From Tenacibaculum sp. Bg11-29 (GTDB lineage Bacteria; Bacteroidota; Bacteroidia; Flavobacteriales; Flavobacteriaceae): a stretch of DNA of 64,000 bases. The position numbers and the translations under genes are program-made. Every line of letters begins with the position of its first letter. Within the stretch, counting starts at the first letter, position 1. The notes below the pieces were generated by a model, which searched no databases, had not been told where the DNA came from, and worked only from the letters and a program-made list of their open reading frames with translations. The DNA lies in assembly GCF_002836595.1 (NCBI RefSeq), contig NZ_PJBB01000003.1:1301001-1365000 (forward strand), in the 5' to 3' direction. This document shows positions 19,821-28,211 of the stretch, one piece after another.

Positions 19821-20092
19821 AACAAGAAATTTATATAGAGAATTTAAAATGTGGTGGTTGTGCAAATACAATTATTAATGGACTAAAATCAATAAATGAA
19901 GTAAGCGAAGTAAGCGAAGTAAATGTTAATGTAGAAAAATCATTAGTTACTTTATTTACAAACGAAACTACTCTACTGATAGTAAAAGAAAAATTATCTA
20001 AGCTTGGTTATCCTGAGGTTGGTGATAAAAATACCGTACTGCATAAAGCAAAATCATTTGTTAGTTGCGCAGTTGGTAAAATGGATTTATAA
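19817..20092 (+). CDS. Small HMA-like protein with CxxC motif
   Basis: The start at 19817 overlaps the rhodanese stop by four bases (ATGA). The 91-residue product begins like a heavy-metal-associated domain, with ENLKCGGCANTI (Cys12, Cys15), and has a further Cys84 in a short C-terminal tail. Such domains bind Cu(I) or Zn(II) through CxxC; in a persulfide operon the cysteines could instead carry or sense sulfane sulfur. Residues 28-35 (EVSEVSEV) are encoded by a 9-base tandem repeat, a possible length-variable site. A terminator follows at once. Confidence 0.75.
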   Translation: MKQEIYIENLKCGGCANTIINGLKSINEVSEVSEVNVNVEKSLVTLFTNETTLLIVKEKLSKLGYPEVGDKNTVLHKAKSFVSCAVGKMDL

Positions 20093-20120
20093 AAAAAGCG
20101 AGCTTAATGCTCGCTTTTTT
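20091..20120. terminator. Bidirectional terminator
   Basis: AAAAAAAGCGAGC pairs with GCTCGCTTTTTT around TTAAT, between the convergent HMA-like gene and the 552-residue gene. Confidence 0.85.
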
Positions 20121-20144
20121 ATGTTTTAAAATTGTTTATTAGCA

Positions 20145-21803
20145 TCATTCACACTTCCAGTAATCTAAAACTAACTTAATAATTCCGTTAATATTATTTT
20201 CGTATGAGTCTAGGTTCGTAATATCTTCAGGTATTAGATCAAACCAATTTAATGTGCTTGAATAAAATTTATCAAAATGGCAGGTATCATACTCATTAAA
20301 ATTAACATCATCTTTTAAATTAGTCTTATAATAAAACCAAGATTCATCACTTATTATATTTTTAATATATGTTTCTTTTAAGGATATTAAAAATTCAGAT
20401 AATACGGGGTCTTTTATTTTTGAAAACACAAAAATTGTATCTTTTAAATAATATTCTAATTTATCATTATTTAAAAATAATTCTTTAATGTGTTGTATAC
20501 TTAAAGTTAGGTTTTTTTGGTGTGAAAGTGCCTTTATAGCTTGATATACAATCGATGAATTAGAATCACTTAAACAGTTTATAAAAACCTGCTGTACTTC
20601 TTCATCGCTAAAATAAGCAAGGTGCTGAATTGCTATTATTCTATTACCTTTAGTTTGTGATACTTTTTTTATTAGAGATTTTTTGAGTTTTTCATGATTT
20701 AATATAAAATGAAAACTACTTTCTTTGAAAAAATCTAGATATTTTTTAATTTCAGATATTTTCTCTTTTTTAGCTAATTCATTAGCTAATTCCTTTTTTA
20801 CCTCCTGCCCATATAAGGGCATTTCGTTTATTATTTTTATAACATAATTAAACTTATAAAGTTCGTTTATCTTTCCCCATAAAGGAGTTGCATAATCAAT
20901 TAATAGTTGAGCTATTTCTGGAGAATCATAAGTGTTATTTCGTGCCTTTAAGAGCTCAATAGAAATTGGTTTCTCGGGTCTATTATTAAATTGATCGAGT
21001 GATTTGTGAAAACTAGTGTAAATATTTTTTCGATATTTTTCTGGTGTATCCCAGTAAATAGAAGATAGAAACGAAATATAATATGAGTCATCATGGTCTG
21101 ATTTATGAGTATCTATGTTTATAACTCCAGTAGGTTCATTTATTTCTATAGTATAGGTGTATTCAAATTCTTTTTGAGTAACAGTTTCAATTCTTTTTAC
21201 CTTTTTTAAAAGTTTTATATAGTATTCCTGATACTCCAAATGTTCATCATAAGATGGTGCATCTTCATTTACAGGTTCAAAATAAGAATTATAATTACTT
21301 ATACCGTGTTCACCTATGTCCTCATCAATATTAGATAATGCCTTTAATATAACGTCTAAACAACCTTCTTTATCATTATTTTTAGGTAATATACTTTTAG
21401 CTTCCCAGAAAACCGTGTAGGGGGAAATATCAACATTTTTTTTTAATTTTTTGAGATTAATTTCTTTTTTTTGTTCTGTTTTTTTCTCTGAAACCTGGTT
21501 ATGTTTTAGTAATATTTTATTTACAAATGTACTAACGTTTTTATGTAAAACTTCATCAGTATTCCAAAGTGAGCTACACAAAAAAGAAGTGAAATTCCAT
21601 GAGTAAACTGAAGAAAAATCCCATATTTGTTCATTAATTTTTTCTAGTTTAGTTAAATCACTGCCTATTTTTTTACCAATTTTTAAACTAAGTTTTCGTC
21701 CTTTTCTTATTTCATAGAAAGATTCATAATAACAAGAATATTTTTCACTAAATTTTTCTAAGAACTCCTCTATCTTGTTTAAGTTTTTCTTTTTAAGTTT
21801 CAT
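20145..21803 (-). CDS. Unrecognised 552-residue protein with possible HEAT-like repeats
   Basis: I do not recognise this protein. It is charged and rich in Lys and Glu, with no signal peptide or membrane segment, so it is probably cytoplasmic. The C-terminal third (about 390-450) has helix pairs of the HEAT/PBS type (NRIIAIQHLAYFSDEEVQQV, then IVYQAIKALSHQ). A low-complexity Lys-rich stretch lies near 115-130. It lies downstream of the 2-oxoglutarate oxygenase gene on the same strand, 41 bases away, and they may be co-transcribed. HEAT-repeat proteins usually act as protein scaffolds. No catalytic motif was seen, and a horizontal or lineage-specific origin is possible. Confidence 0.6.
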   Translation of the reverse strand: MKLKKKNLNKIEEFLEKFSEKYSCYYESFYEIRKGRKLSLKIGKKIGSDLTKLEKINEQIWDFSSVYSWNFTSFLCSSLWNTDEVLHKNVSTFVNKILLKHNQVSEKKTEQKKEINLKKLKKNVDISPYTVFWEAKSILPKNNDKEGCLDVILKALSNIDEDIGEHGISNYNSYFEPVNEDAPSYDEHLEYQEYYIKLLKKVKRIETVTQKEFEYTYTIEINEPTGVINIDTHKSDHDDSYYISFLSSIYWDTPEKYRKNIYTSFHKSLDQFNNRPEKPISIELLKARNNTYDSPEIAQLLIDYATPLWGKINELYKFNYVIKIINEMPLYGQEVKKELANELAKKEKISEIKKYLDFFKESSFHFILNHEKLKKSLIKKVSQTKGNRIIAIQHLAYFSDEEVQQVFINCLSDSNSSIVYQAIKALSHQKNLTLSIQHIKELFLNNDKLEYYLKDTIFVFSKIKDPVLSEFLISLKETYIKNIISDESWFYYKTNLKDDVNFNEYDTCHFDKFYSSTLNWFDLIPEDITNLDSYENNINGIIKLVLDYWKCE

Positions 21804-21844
21804 TTTTTAAAATTAATAGTTTTTTGTGCTAGTTTATGAGCATT

Positions 21845-22432
21845 TTATCTATAAGGAGGACCAGAAACCCAGCCAACAATTGATTGGCGAGTACCTTTGG
21901 TTATTGGAGTAACTCTATGAATAATGAAGGACGGAAAAATAATTATTGTGCCTTTTTCTCGTGGAGCACTTACTATTTTTTGATTAATCATAAATTGTAA
22001 ATCACCACCTTCATAATCATCAGGGTCTGATAATTGAATAGTCATACTTAGTTTACGAGCTGAAATTTCACCAGCACCAAAATCTAAATGCCAATCAAAA
22101 AAATCACCTTCAGAATACCTTGTAAGTTGTAATTCTTGATGAAAACCTAACAAATCAAACCAATATCTTTCATTATTACAATTAACAGCAAGACCTGCCA
22201 ACTTACTGTAAATCCAATCATTCTCTTGGTTATTTTCAATAAACATAACAGCACTTTTTCTTAGTTCATCGTTATATTTACTTTCTCCGTCAACTGTTGC
22301 TTTTATCGTTTTATTATCGTCCCAAAAATTTAGTATTCTATCTATCTCATGAGGAAGAATTAATCCTTGATAATATACATATTCAGCGAAATTATGTTTG
22401 AGAGGAAGACCAAAAGAATAGTTTATAGACAT
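21845..22432 (-). CDS. 2-oxoglutarate/Fe(II)-dependent oxygenase (prolyl-4-hydroxylase type)
   Basis: The 195-residue protein has the double-stranded beta-helix iron triad His115 and Asp117 (FDWHLDFG) and His172 (FIIHRVTP), plus Arg182 (TRQSIVGW) for the 2-oxoglutarate carboxylate. The sequence YEGGDLQF near 140 is typical of PKHD/PiuC-type and prolyl-hydroxylase-type members. It hydroxylates a protein or small-molecule substrate that cannot be named here. The nearby minus-strand 552-residue protein could be a partner or substrate. The 197-base upstream gap contains a perfect 16-bp palindrome at 22581-22596. Confidence 0.85.
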   Translation of the reverse strand: MSINYSFGLPLKHNFAEYVYYQGLILPHEIDRILNFWDDNKTIKATVDGESKYNDELRKSAVMFIENNQENDWIYSKLAGLAVNCNNERYWFDLLGFHQELQLTRYSEGDFFDWHLDFGAGEISARKLSMTIQLSDPDDYEGGDLQFMINQKIVSAPREKGTIIIFPSFIIHRVTPITKGTRQSIVGWVSGPPYR

Positions 22433-22629
22433 AATATTTTTATTTCTTATAAATTTTAAATTAAATATTACTTTATTCGTGATAATAAGTAGTTAGCTAA
22501 GTTATCTCTTTTTATAAAGAAAGTCAATATGGATAAGTTAGGTCTTATAAGAAAAAAAAGTGAAGCAGTTACATAATCAAATTCTTAATTAAGAATAAAC
22601 GATTTTCATTCTTAATAAGAAGAATGATA

Positions 22630-23784
22630 TTAATTTACTAGGTTAGATATAATGTTCAATTTTATTGGTTTAACGATGTTGTTAACAGTATTGTGTCCCA
22701 AAAAACTAGTATGGAATAATGCTGTAGTTTTGTATTCTCCCATAGGTAAATTTTCTTTGACTAAAATATTAACGCTTGCACTTTCTCCAGGAACTAAACC
22801 ACCTGCAACCAAAACTCTGTCAGCCTTTATAATATTTCCAGTAATATCAGGAACTTTATTTTCATATGTAGTTGCCGATTTAAACTCAATTTTATGATTA
22901 CCTACATTCTTCCATTTTGTAATACCATTAAAATATTTTGAAGAACCAAGTGCTGTTATGTTTGGTGTTGTAATATCAGTACTTTCTAGTTGTACAGGGT
23001 TTTTAACATCCACAAAAACATTTACCCATTTCATTCTATTACTAGTGTTATCTCTTAATACTATAATAAAACTTTTTGGATATGAAAAATCAAAATTAGT
23101 ATCTACAGTTGGATATGGCGTATCTATATTTACAATAGGAATAGAAGAATTTTGTGTAAAAAAAACTTCTTCAGCATCAAATGTAACTGTTGGAGTTAAG
23201 TTTGAAAAGTTTGTTCCTTCAGGTGCGAATAAATAAATATCTTGTCTGTCTCCATTATCAAATTTATGCTCGATAATAATATCTTCAGTTAATTGAGTGT
23301 TTTTTGTGGACTCAAATTTAAAATCACTAATGGTTAAACTAGAATGTACAGGAGCTGTTTCTTGTTTAATATTTACAGCATAATGCAATAACTCTTCTGA
23401 TTCATCAAAAACATTTACAATCGTATAAATATGGGTTTGCATTTCAAAATTAAGCATAGTATTGTTACTAGGTAAAATATTGAATTTACTTAAGTTTAAT
23501 TCGTTTGATGTAATAGAAGAAGCAATTCCATTCAAAGAAATAGTATTAGGGATTATGATATTAATTTCTCCAAATTTTGTTTCTTTATTATTTACAATAG
23601 TAGGGGCTACAAATTCGATAGATACAGGAGTAATTCCAAATAAGGGAAAATCTGATATTTTAACATCTTCAAGATTGATTACTTTAGGAGTGTCTTCAAG
23701 GTCATTATTATTACTACTACAACTATTAAGTATTAAAGTAAATAAGGATAAGACTAAAATTGTTGTTACTTTTAAATTTTTCAT
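22630..23784 (-). CDS. Surface or periplasmic lipoprotein paired with the TonB receptor
   Basis: The 384-residue lipoprotein has signal peptide LSLFTLILNSC with Cys22 as the lipid site, followed by a Ser/Asn/Asp-rich linker. The rest is beta-rich and seems to contain several Ig-like repeats, but I can assign no family with certainty; a DUF5018-like domain is possible. It lies 68 bases downstream of the TonB-dependent receptor, with no terminator between, so it should share the TPP riboswitch. By analogy with SusD-type partners it may bind substrate outside the cell, here probably thiamine or a derivative. That role is inference from context only. Confidence 0.65.
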   Translation of the reverse strand: MKNLKVTTILVLSLFTLILNSCSSNNNDLEDTPKVINLEDVKISDFPLFGITPVSIEFVAPTIVNNKETKFGEINIIIPNTISLNGIASSITSNELNLSKFNILPSNNTMLNFEMQTHIYTIVNVFDESEELLHYAVNIKQETAPVHSSLTISDFKFESTKNTQLTEDIIIEHKFDNGDRQDIYLFAPEGTNFSNLTPTVTFDAEEVFFTQNSSIPIVNIDTPYPTVDTNFDFSYPKSFIIVLRDNTSNRMKWVNVFVDVKNPVQLESTDITTPNITALGSSKYFNGITKWKNVGNHKIEFKSATTYENKVPDITGNIIKADRVLVAGGLVPGESASVNILVKENLPMGEYKTTALFHTSFLGHNTVNNIVKPIKLNIISNLVN

Positions 23785-23852
23785 ATTTTTTTATTTAATT
23801 TTAAAGATGTTACTGCATTAAGTAGCTAAGTTCTATTTTTTTAAAAGTATTT

Positions 23853-26204
23853 TTAAAATTTCAAAGTAATACCTGCTAAGAAATTAATGGTAGCTTGCGG
23901 ATAATAACCTTGTGCTTCTTGTGTAGTTCCTGGTGTAGACCAATCATCTAAATAAATATAACCCCTATCTACATATTCTTTATTAAAAACATTATTTATC
24001 AAGCCAGTAAATACAATAGATTTAAATATTGATTTTGTTTTTAATTCATACATTATATTAAAATCACTAGTAAAATAACTATCTAATTTTGATGCTTTAG
24101 TATCTGTATTACTTAAATATTGTTCTCCAACAAACTTTGTTAAAAACGCTATTTGAAAATTATCTGATGGATGATATACAAAAGTGTTACCAGTTACAAT
24201 ATTTGGAGAATTAGCAATAGTCGTATTTCCTAACTCTTGCAAGGCGTTGTCTCTATTAGTAAAGAAATCAACATTTTTATTTTGACTAACTGCAATATTT
24301 TGGCGCACAGAAAAACTTTTTGTTAAACTGATGTCAGCATCAATTTCTAAACCTAATCTATAACTACGACCGCTTGAAGCTCTTAATGGTTCCCCTGTAT
24401 TTGAATCAATAGCTCCAGTTAAAATTAATTGATTCTTGTAATTCATATAATACACATTCGTACTTAGTTTTACAGTTTTGTTTTTTAAACGCCATCCTAA
24501 CTCATAATCATCTAAACTTTCATGTTTAGAATTTCCTCCTTCAAAATCATTTCTGTTAGGTTCTCTGTTAGCTTTAGCATAAGAAGCATATAAACTATTT
24601 TCTTTGTTTACGTTATACGTTAATCCAACCTTAGGATTAAAGAAACGATATTTTTTGTTTATATTAATTGGATTTCTATCAGATGTTAACCCTACTGTTT
24701 TGTATTTTACAATTCTACCTTGTAAATCAACATAAGCTTTCAAGTTATCAGAAACATTAAACGTTGCTTTAGAAAAGGCACTCCAGTCATGTTTGTTAGA
24801 AGTACTGTCATAATAATGATCACGAATACTAACATTTGGTGCTAAATCACTTCCCCAAATTACTTCTCCGTAATGATCATTATCATATTTACTATAAGAA
24901 AAACCAGAGATAACTTCTAGTCTATCATTTTTATATGTTGTATTTCCGTTAATAACGTAGAAGTGGTTATCTAACCATCGTCTAACAATAACATCACTAC
25001 CATCAACAATTAAATTATTGTAATCAGCAGCATCTTTCCCTTCTTTAAATTGTTCATAATATCCTTTACCGCGTGTGTAATTTAGTCCAATATTAGTTGA
25101 CCAATTGTCGTTTAATTTCTCATTCCAATGTAATTGGTAATGGTCTTGTTGGTAATTATCAGTTTCGTTATCATAGGTATAAGGGTTTTGACGACGGTTT
25201 TCTTTTAATTCTGCAGCTGATAAACCATACCAAGCTTGGTCTGTTTTTTCTTTTCCTCCAAAAACAAGGGCTTTTATCAACGTGTTTTCATCAGTATAAC
25301 TCCCTTGTAAAAAGTATGATTTTAAATCAGATGAAGACCTATCAACATAACCATCAGAATAAATATTAGATAAACGACCAGCAAATTCAAAATGCTTATT
25401 TACTTTACCTGTTGTAAATTTTACAGTATGTTTTCTGGTTCCGTAAGAGCCTAAAGAATTGGAAATTTCTCCACCAGCTTTTTCAGCAACAGCATCAGTA
25501 AGAATATTTAAACTTGCACCAAATGCGCCAGAACCATTAGTAGATGTACCAACACCACGTTGTAACTGTAAACTTTGAGTTGATGAGGCAAAATCTCCCA
25601 TGTTTACCCAAAAAGTTCCTTGACTTTCAGCATCATTATAAGGAATACCGTTTACGGTTACATTAACACGAGAAGCATCAGAACCACGAACACGAATATA
25701 AGTGTATCCAACTCCAGCACCAGCATCAGATGAAGAAATAACATTTGGTAAGTAGTTTAATAAAATAGGAATATCTTGTCCTAAATTACGCTTAGCTATT
25801 TCTTTTTTTGTTAGGTTTGAATGCGTTACAGGAGCATCTGATTTTACACGAACAGCAGAAACTAATACTTCGTCTAATACATTTTCATTTGATGTTAATT
25901 GAAATGTAATAGATTCATTTTTTTTTATTGTAATAGTTTGAATTAAAGTTTTTAATCCAACATAAGAAACGGCAATACGATGTGTTCCTTTTGTTAGTTT
26001 TATTTTAAAGCCCCCTTCAAAATCAGAAGAAGTTCCTTTTTTTAATTGTTTAACAACAATTGTAGCGCCAACAAGTGGTTTTTGATTGCTATTAACTACT
26101 TTACCAGATAAGATGAAGTTTTGTGCATTTACTGTTATAGTAGTAAATAATACGATTAGAAAAGCTAGCGTTTTCATTTGTTTATTAAAAGAGATCGGTC
26201 TCAT
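23853..26204 (-). CDS. TonB-dependent outer-membrane receptor under a TPP riboswitch (probable thiamine uptake)
   Basis: The 783-residue protein has a signal peptide (cleaved near VNAQ), a carboxypeptidase-like/CarbopepD_reg_2 domain (about 30-105), a plug domain (about 120-235) and a 22-strand-type barrel to a C-terminal Phe. The second Met at 26177 (MKTLAFLIV) gives a more compact signal peptide and may be the true start. The family imports scarce ligands using TonB energy. The leader carries a TPP riboswitch, which strongly suggests import of thiamine, its phosphates or precursors. It heads a two-gene transcript with the lipoprotein. Confidence 0.9.
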   Translation of the reverse strand: MRPISFNKQMKTLAFLIVLFTTITVNAQNFILSGKVVNSNQKPLVGATIVVKQLKKGTSSDFEGGFKIKLTKGTHRIAVSYVGLKTLIQTITIKKNESITFQLTSNENVLDEVLVSAVRVKSDAPVTHSNLTKKEIAKRNLGQDIPILLNYLPNVISSSDAGAGVGYTYIRVRGSDASRVNVTVNGIPYNDAESQGTFWVNMGDFASSTQSLQLQRGVGTSTNGSGAFGASLNILTDAVAEKAGGEISNSLGSYGTRKHTVKFTTGKVNKHFEFAGRLSNIYSDGYVDRSSSDLKSYFLQGSYTDENTLIKALVFGGKEKTDQAWYGLSAAELKENRRQNPYTYDNETDNYQQDHYQLHWNEKLNDNWSTNIGLNYTRGKGYYEQFKEGKDAADYNNLIVDGSDVIVRRWLDNHFYVINGNTTYKNDRLEVISGFSYSKYDNDHYGEVIWGSDLAPNVSIRDHYYDSTSNKHDWSAFSKATFNVSDNLKAYVDLQGRIVKYKTVGLTSDRNPININKKYRFFNPKVGLTYNVNKENSLYASYAKANREPNRNDFEGGNSKHESLDDYELGWRLKNKTVKLSTNVYYMNYKNQLILTGAIDSNTGEPLRASSGRSYRLGLEIDADISLTKSFSVRQNIAVSQNKNVDFFTNRDNALQELGNTTIANSPNIVTGNTFVYHPSDNFQIAFLTKFVGEQYLSNTDTKASKLDSYFTSDFNIMYELKTKSIFKSIVFTGLINNVFNKEYVDRGYIYLDDWSTPGTTQEAQGYYPQATINFLAGITLKF

Positions 26205-26354
26205 TTTTTTATAAAATAAAATCGAATAAAAAGAGGTAATTATTCTTTTATTATTGTCGAATAATTAGTTGTTTGCGAGTATAGTGAAACAATCTTGTAT
26301 ATAAAGATTATTTTACTTCGTTCACAATTACTTGTTTTACAAAATGGCGATTAT

Positions 26355-26432
26355 CGCCTCCCTAAACAGCATTACCTGTTCTAGGTTCATTGGGTATGAT
26401 CTCAGCCGATATAGGCACCCCTTTATGAGAAC
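26355..26432 (-). ncRNA. TPP riboswitch (THI element)
   Basis: Read on the minus strand, the leader contains the conserved blocks GGGGTGCC, GGCTGAGATCATACCC, GAACC and ACAGGTAATGCTGT, ending in AGGGA, in the order of the THI element. The GCUGAGA and AUACCC segments contact the pyrimidine, and the GGUAAUGC-type arm contacts the pyrophosphate. A short hairpin (GGCGA/TCGCC, 26346-26358) directly follows and may form part of the expression platform. It controls the TonB receptor gene starting 150 bases downstream. The rest of the gene-free stretch 26205-26558 holds only this element, its promoter box and the arfB hairpin. Confidence 0.92.
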
Positions 26433-26436
26433 GCTG

Positions 26437-26444
26437 CAAATGTA
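26437..26444 (-). promoter_or_regulatory. Candidate -7 box upstream of the TPP riboswitch
   Basis: On the minus strand TACATTTG fits TAnnTTTG and ends just before the riboswitch 5' end, where a transcript start is needed. Confidence 0.6.
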
Positions 26445-26514
26445 AAACAGATTTTGTGAATAGCATATAAAGAATTGATAATTTTTAATAGCCTTAATTC
26501 ATCTTTTTTTAAAA

Positions 26515-26530
26515 TGGATTTTTTAATCCA
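26515..26530 (-). terminator. Weak terminator after arfB
   Basis: TGGATT and AATCCA form a hairpin followed on the minus strand by ATTTTAAAAAAAG, so the T tract is short. It would separate the arfB transcript from the riboswitch leader. Confidence 0.45.
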
Positions 26531-26558
26531 AAAAAGAAAAAGCTTTAGAAAATGAAAA

Positions 26559-26963
26559 CTACTCTAAGGATGGTTTTTTACGAAGTATTTTTTTTGATGC
26601 TTGCCGTTTTTTGTTTTCTACTTTCTTTCGAATAGAACCCCTACTTGGTTTTGTAGCTCTTCTAATTTTAGGTCTTTTTAAACCTTGTGTTATGATTTCT
26701 AAGAAACGTTTTATAGCAAGTTCTTTGTTTCTATGTTGAGAACGACTTTCATCAGAAAAAAGAAGTAGCACATTTTCTTTTGTAAGCCGAGTAGCTAGTT
26801 TTTTAAAGAGTACTTCCTTCTGGTTTTCTGATAATTCTTTTGAGTTTACTACATCAAAAGTCAGTTCAATTTTTGAAGACACTTTGTTTACATGTTGTCC
26901 ACCAGCACCAGAACTTCTAATTGCTTTAAATTTTAGTTCTTTTATAAGTTCATGAGTATTCAT
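26559..26963 (-). CDS. arfB: Peptidyl-tRNA hydrolase ArfB (ribosome rescue)
   Basis: From the Met at 26963 the protein has 134 residues; the longer frame would overlap the end of the upstream kinase gene. It has the release-factor GGQ motif at 21-23 (SSGAGGQHVNKV) and a basic C-terminal tail (RRATKPSRGS to the KKILRKKP end) that enters the mRNA channel. ArfB hydrolyses peptidyl-tRNA on ribosomes stalled without a stop codon. One base separates it from the NadR-like kinase gene, so it is transcribed with the thiamine-linked cluster though unrelated in function. Confidence 0.92.
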   Translation of the reverse strand: MNTHELIKELKFKAIRSSGAGGQHVNKVSSKIELTFDVVNSKELSENQKEVLFKKLATRLTKENVLLLFSDESRSQHRNKELAIKRFLEIITQGLKRPKIRRATKPSRGSIRKKVENKKRQASKKILRKKPSLE

Positions 26964-26964
26964 C

Positions 26965-27618
26965 TTATATAGAATAATCGTTTGTATCAATATTTTGATG
27001 CATAAAATGCATATCTAAATCTGTTAATGTATCAGAGAAAGAATATAAGTTTTCTTTTTTAGAAAGTAAATCATCAATAATTTCAACTGCTTTTTTAAGG
27101 CGCGTCTCTTTATCTCCTTTAAGTAAAATATAAGGGCGGTTGTATTTTTGTAACGTATTCTCAAAAGCAGCAAACATTTCTAGACGTTCACTAGGTTTAT
27201 CACGTAAATCGTCAGCTTCCCAAGGAGTATCAATATAAGTTAAGAAATAAATATCATACGAATTTTCGATAGCAGCTTTATCAAGTTTAGGATTTACAAA
27301 ACCACCATAATATTCTTCTGAGTATACTTTTGTTTCTAATAAATCGGTGTCACAAATTAAAACTTTGTCTGCTTTTTTAGCTAAGTTGTTCTCTAATGCT
27401 ATTTGTCCTTCAGCAATAGGAAGAATATCCTTTTGTTCACAAATTTTACGTTCATTATTCCATTTTTCTTGCAAATAATCACGTGCAAATTCTGGTGCCC
27501 AAACTGTATTATAATGGCGCGCTAATTGTCCAGATAACGTAGTTTTTCCTGTGCTTTCAGGACCAAATAAAACAACCTTTACAAGATTGCTGCTTTGTTG
27601 TCTAAGTTTTTTTTCCAT
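26965..27618 (-). CDS. NadR-like P-loop kinase (candidate vitamin-salvage kinase)
   Basis: The 217-residue protein is an AAA_28/NadR-type P-loop protein with Walker A GPESTGKT (19-26) and FARDYL nearby. It has no nucleotidyltransferase domain. NadR's homologous domain phosphorylates ribosylnicotinamide, trapping it after PnuC-facilitated entry. Here it overlaps the pnuC-like gene by 40 bases, tight coupling that supports kinase-driven uptake of the same substrate. Since a YkoF-like thiamine-binding gene precedes pnuC and a TPP riboswitch locus follows, thiamine is a plausible substrate, but nicotinamide riboside cannot be excluded. Confidence 0.8.
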   Translation of the reverse strand: MEKKLRQQSSNLVKVVLFGPESTGKTTLSGQLARHYNTVWAPEFARDYLQEKWNNERKICEQKDILPIAEGQIALENNLAKKADKVLICDTDLLETKVYSEEYYGGFVNPKLDKAAIENSYDIYFLTYIDTPWEADDLRDKPSERLEMFAAFENTLQKYNRPYILLKGDKETRLKKAVEIIDDLLSKKENLYSFSDTLTDLDMHFMHQNIDTNDYSI

Positions 27619-28211
27619 GCTAAATAACCGCTAACGGCAATAAAGGTAAATATTAAATATTGAAAGCTTGTAAAAGTAAAACCTTTGTAGAGGTATAATG
27701 GAACAGAAATAACATCACCAATAATCCAATAGATCCAATTTTCAATTTTTCTTTTTGCCATCAACCACATTCCAACAAAGAAAATAGCTGTGGTAATAGT
27801 ATCAACATATGCTGTCCAATTATTCCATTTATCAAAATAAGTATATACAGCATATACGAAAATTAACGTACCAAAGAATATATAAATACTAATTTTCTTT
27901 TCTTTTGTAGTTGTTCTTGAAATAGGAGTAACATGTGTTTTATCAACAGAGCGAGTCCAAATATACCAACCATATACACTCATGATAAAATAGTACCCAT
28001 TAATCATCATATCACCTAAAAGTTGCCATTTTAGTAATAGATATACAAAAATTATGGTGCTAATCATACCAGTAGGAAATACCCAAATTTTATTCTTTTT
28101 AGAAAACCAAACCGATAAAAAACCGAAAATAACTGCTATAATTTCTAACCAAATATCTAAAGTAGTATACGTCGCATACTGACTAAAAAGTAAATCAAAA
28201 ACTTGGTTCAT
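27579..28211 (-). CDS. PnuC-family vitamin transporter (possible PnuT)
   Basis: The 210-residue membrane protein has about seven hydrophobic helices and PnuC-family features (NWTAYVDTITTAIFFVGMWL, then ENWIYWIIGDVISVPLYLYKG). PnuC proteins are facilitated-diffusion transporters for vitamins whose intracellular phosphorylation drives accumulation: nicotinamide riboside for PnuC, thiamine for PnuT, riboflavin for PnuX. The start overlaps the YkoF-like gene by 17 bases. The thiamine context favours PnuT, so no symbol is set. Confidence 0.88.
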   Translation of the reverse strand: MNQVFDLLFSQYATYTTLDIWLEIIAVIFGFLSVWFSKKNKIWVFPTGMISTIIFVYLLLKWQLLGDMMINGYYFIMSVYGWYIWTRSVDKTHVTPISRTTTKEKKISIYIFFGTLIFVYAVYTYFDKWNNWTAYVDTITTAIFFVGMWLMAKRKIENWIYWIIGDVISVPLYLYKGFTFTSFQYLIFTFIAVSGYLAWKKNLDNKAAIL

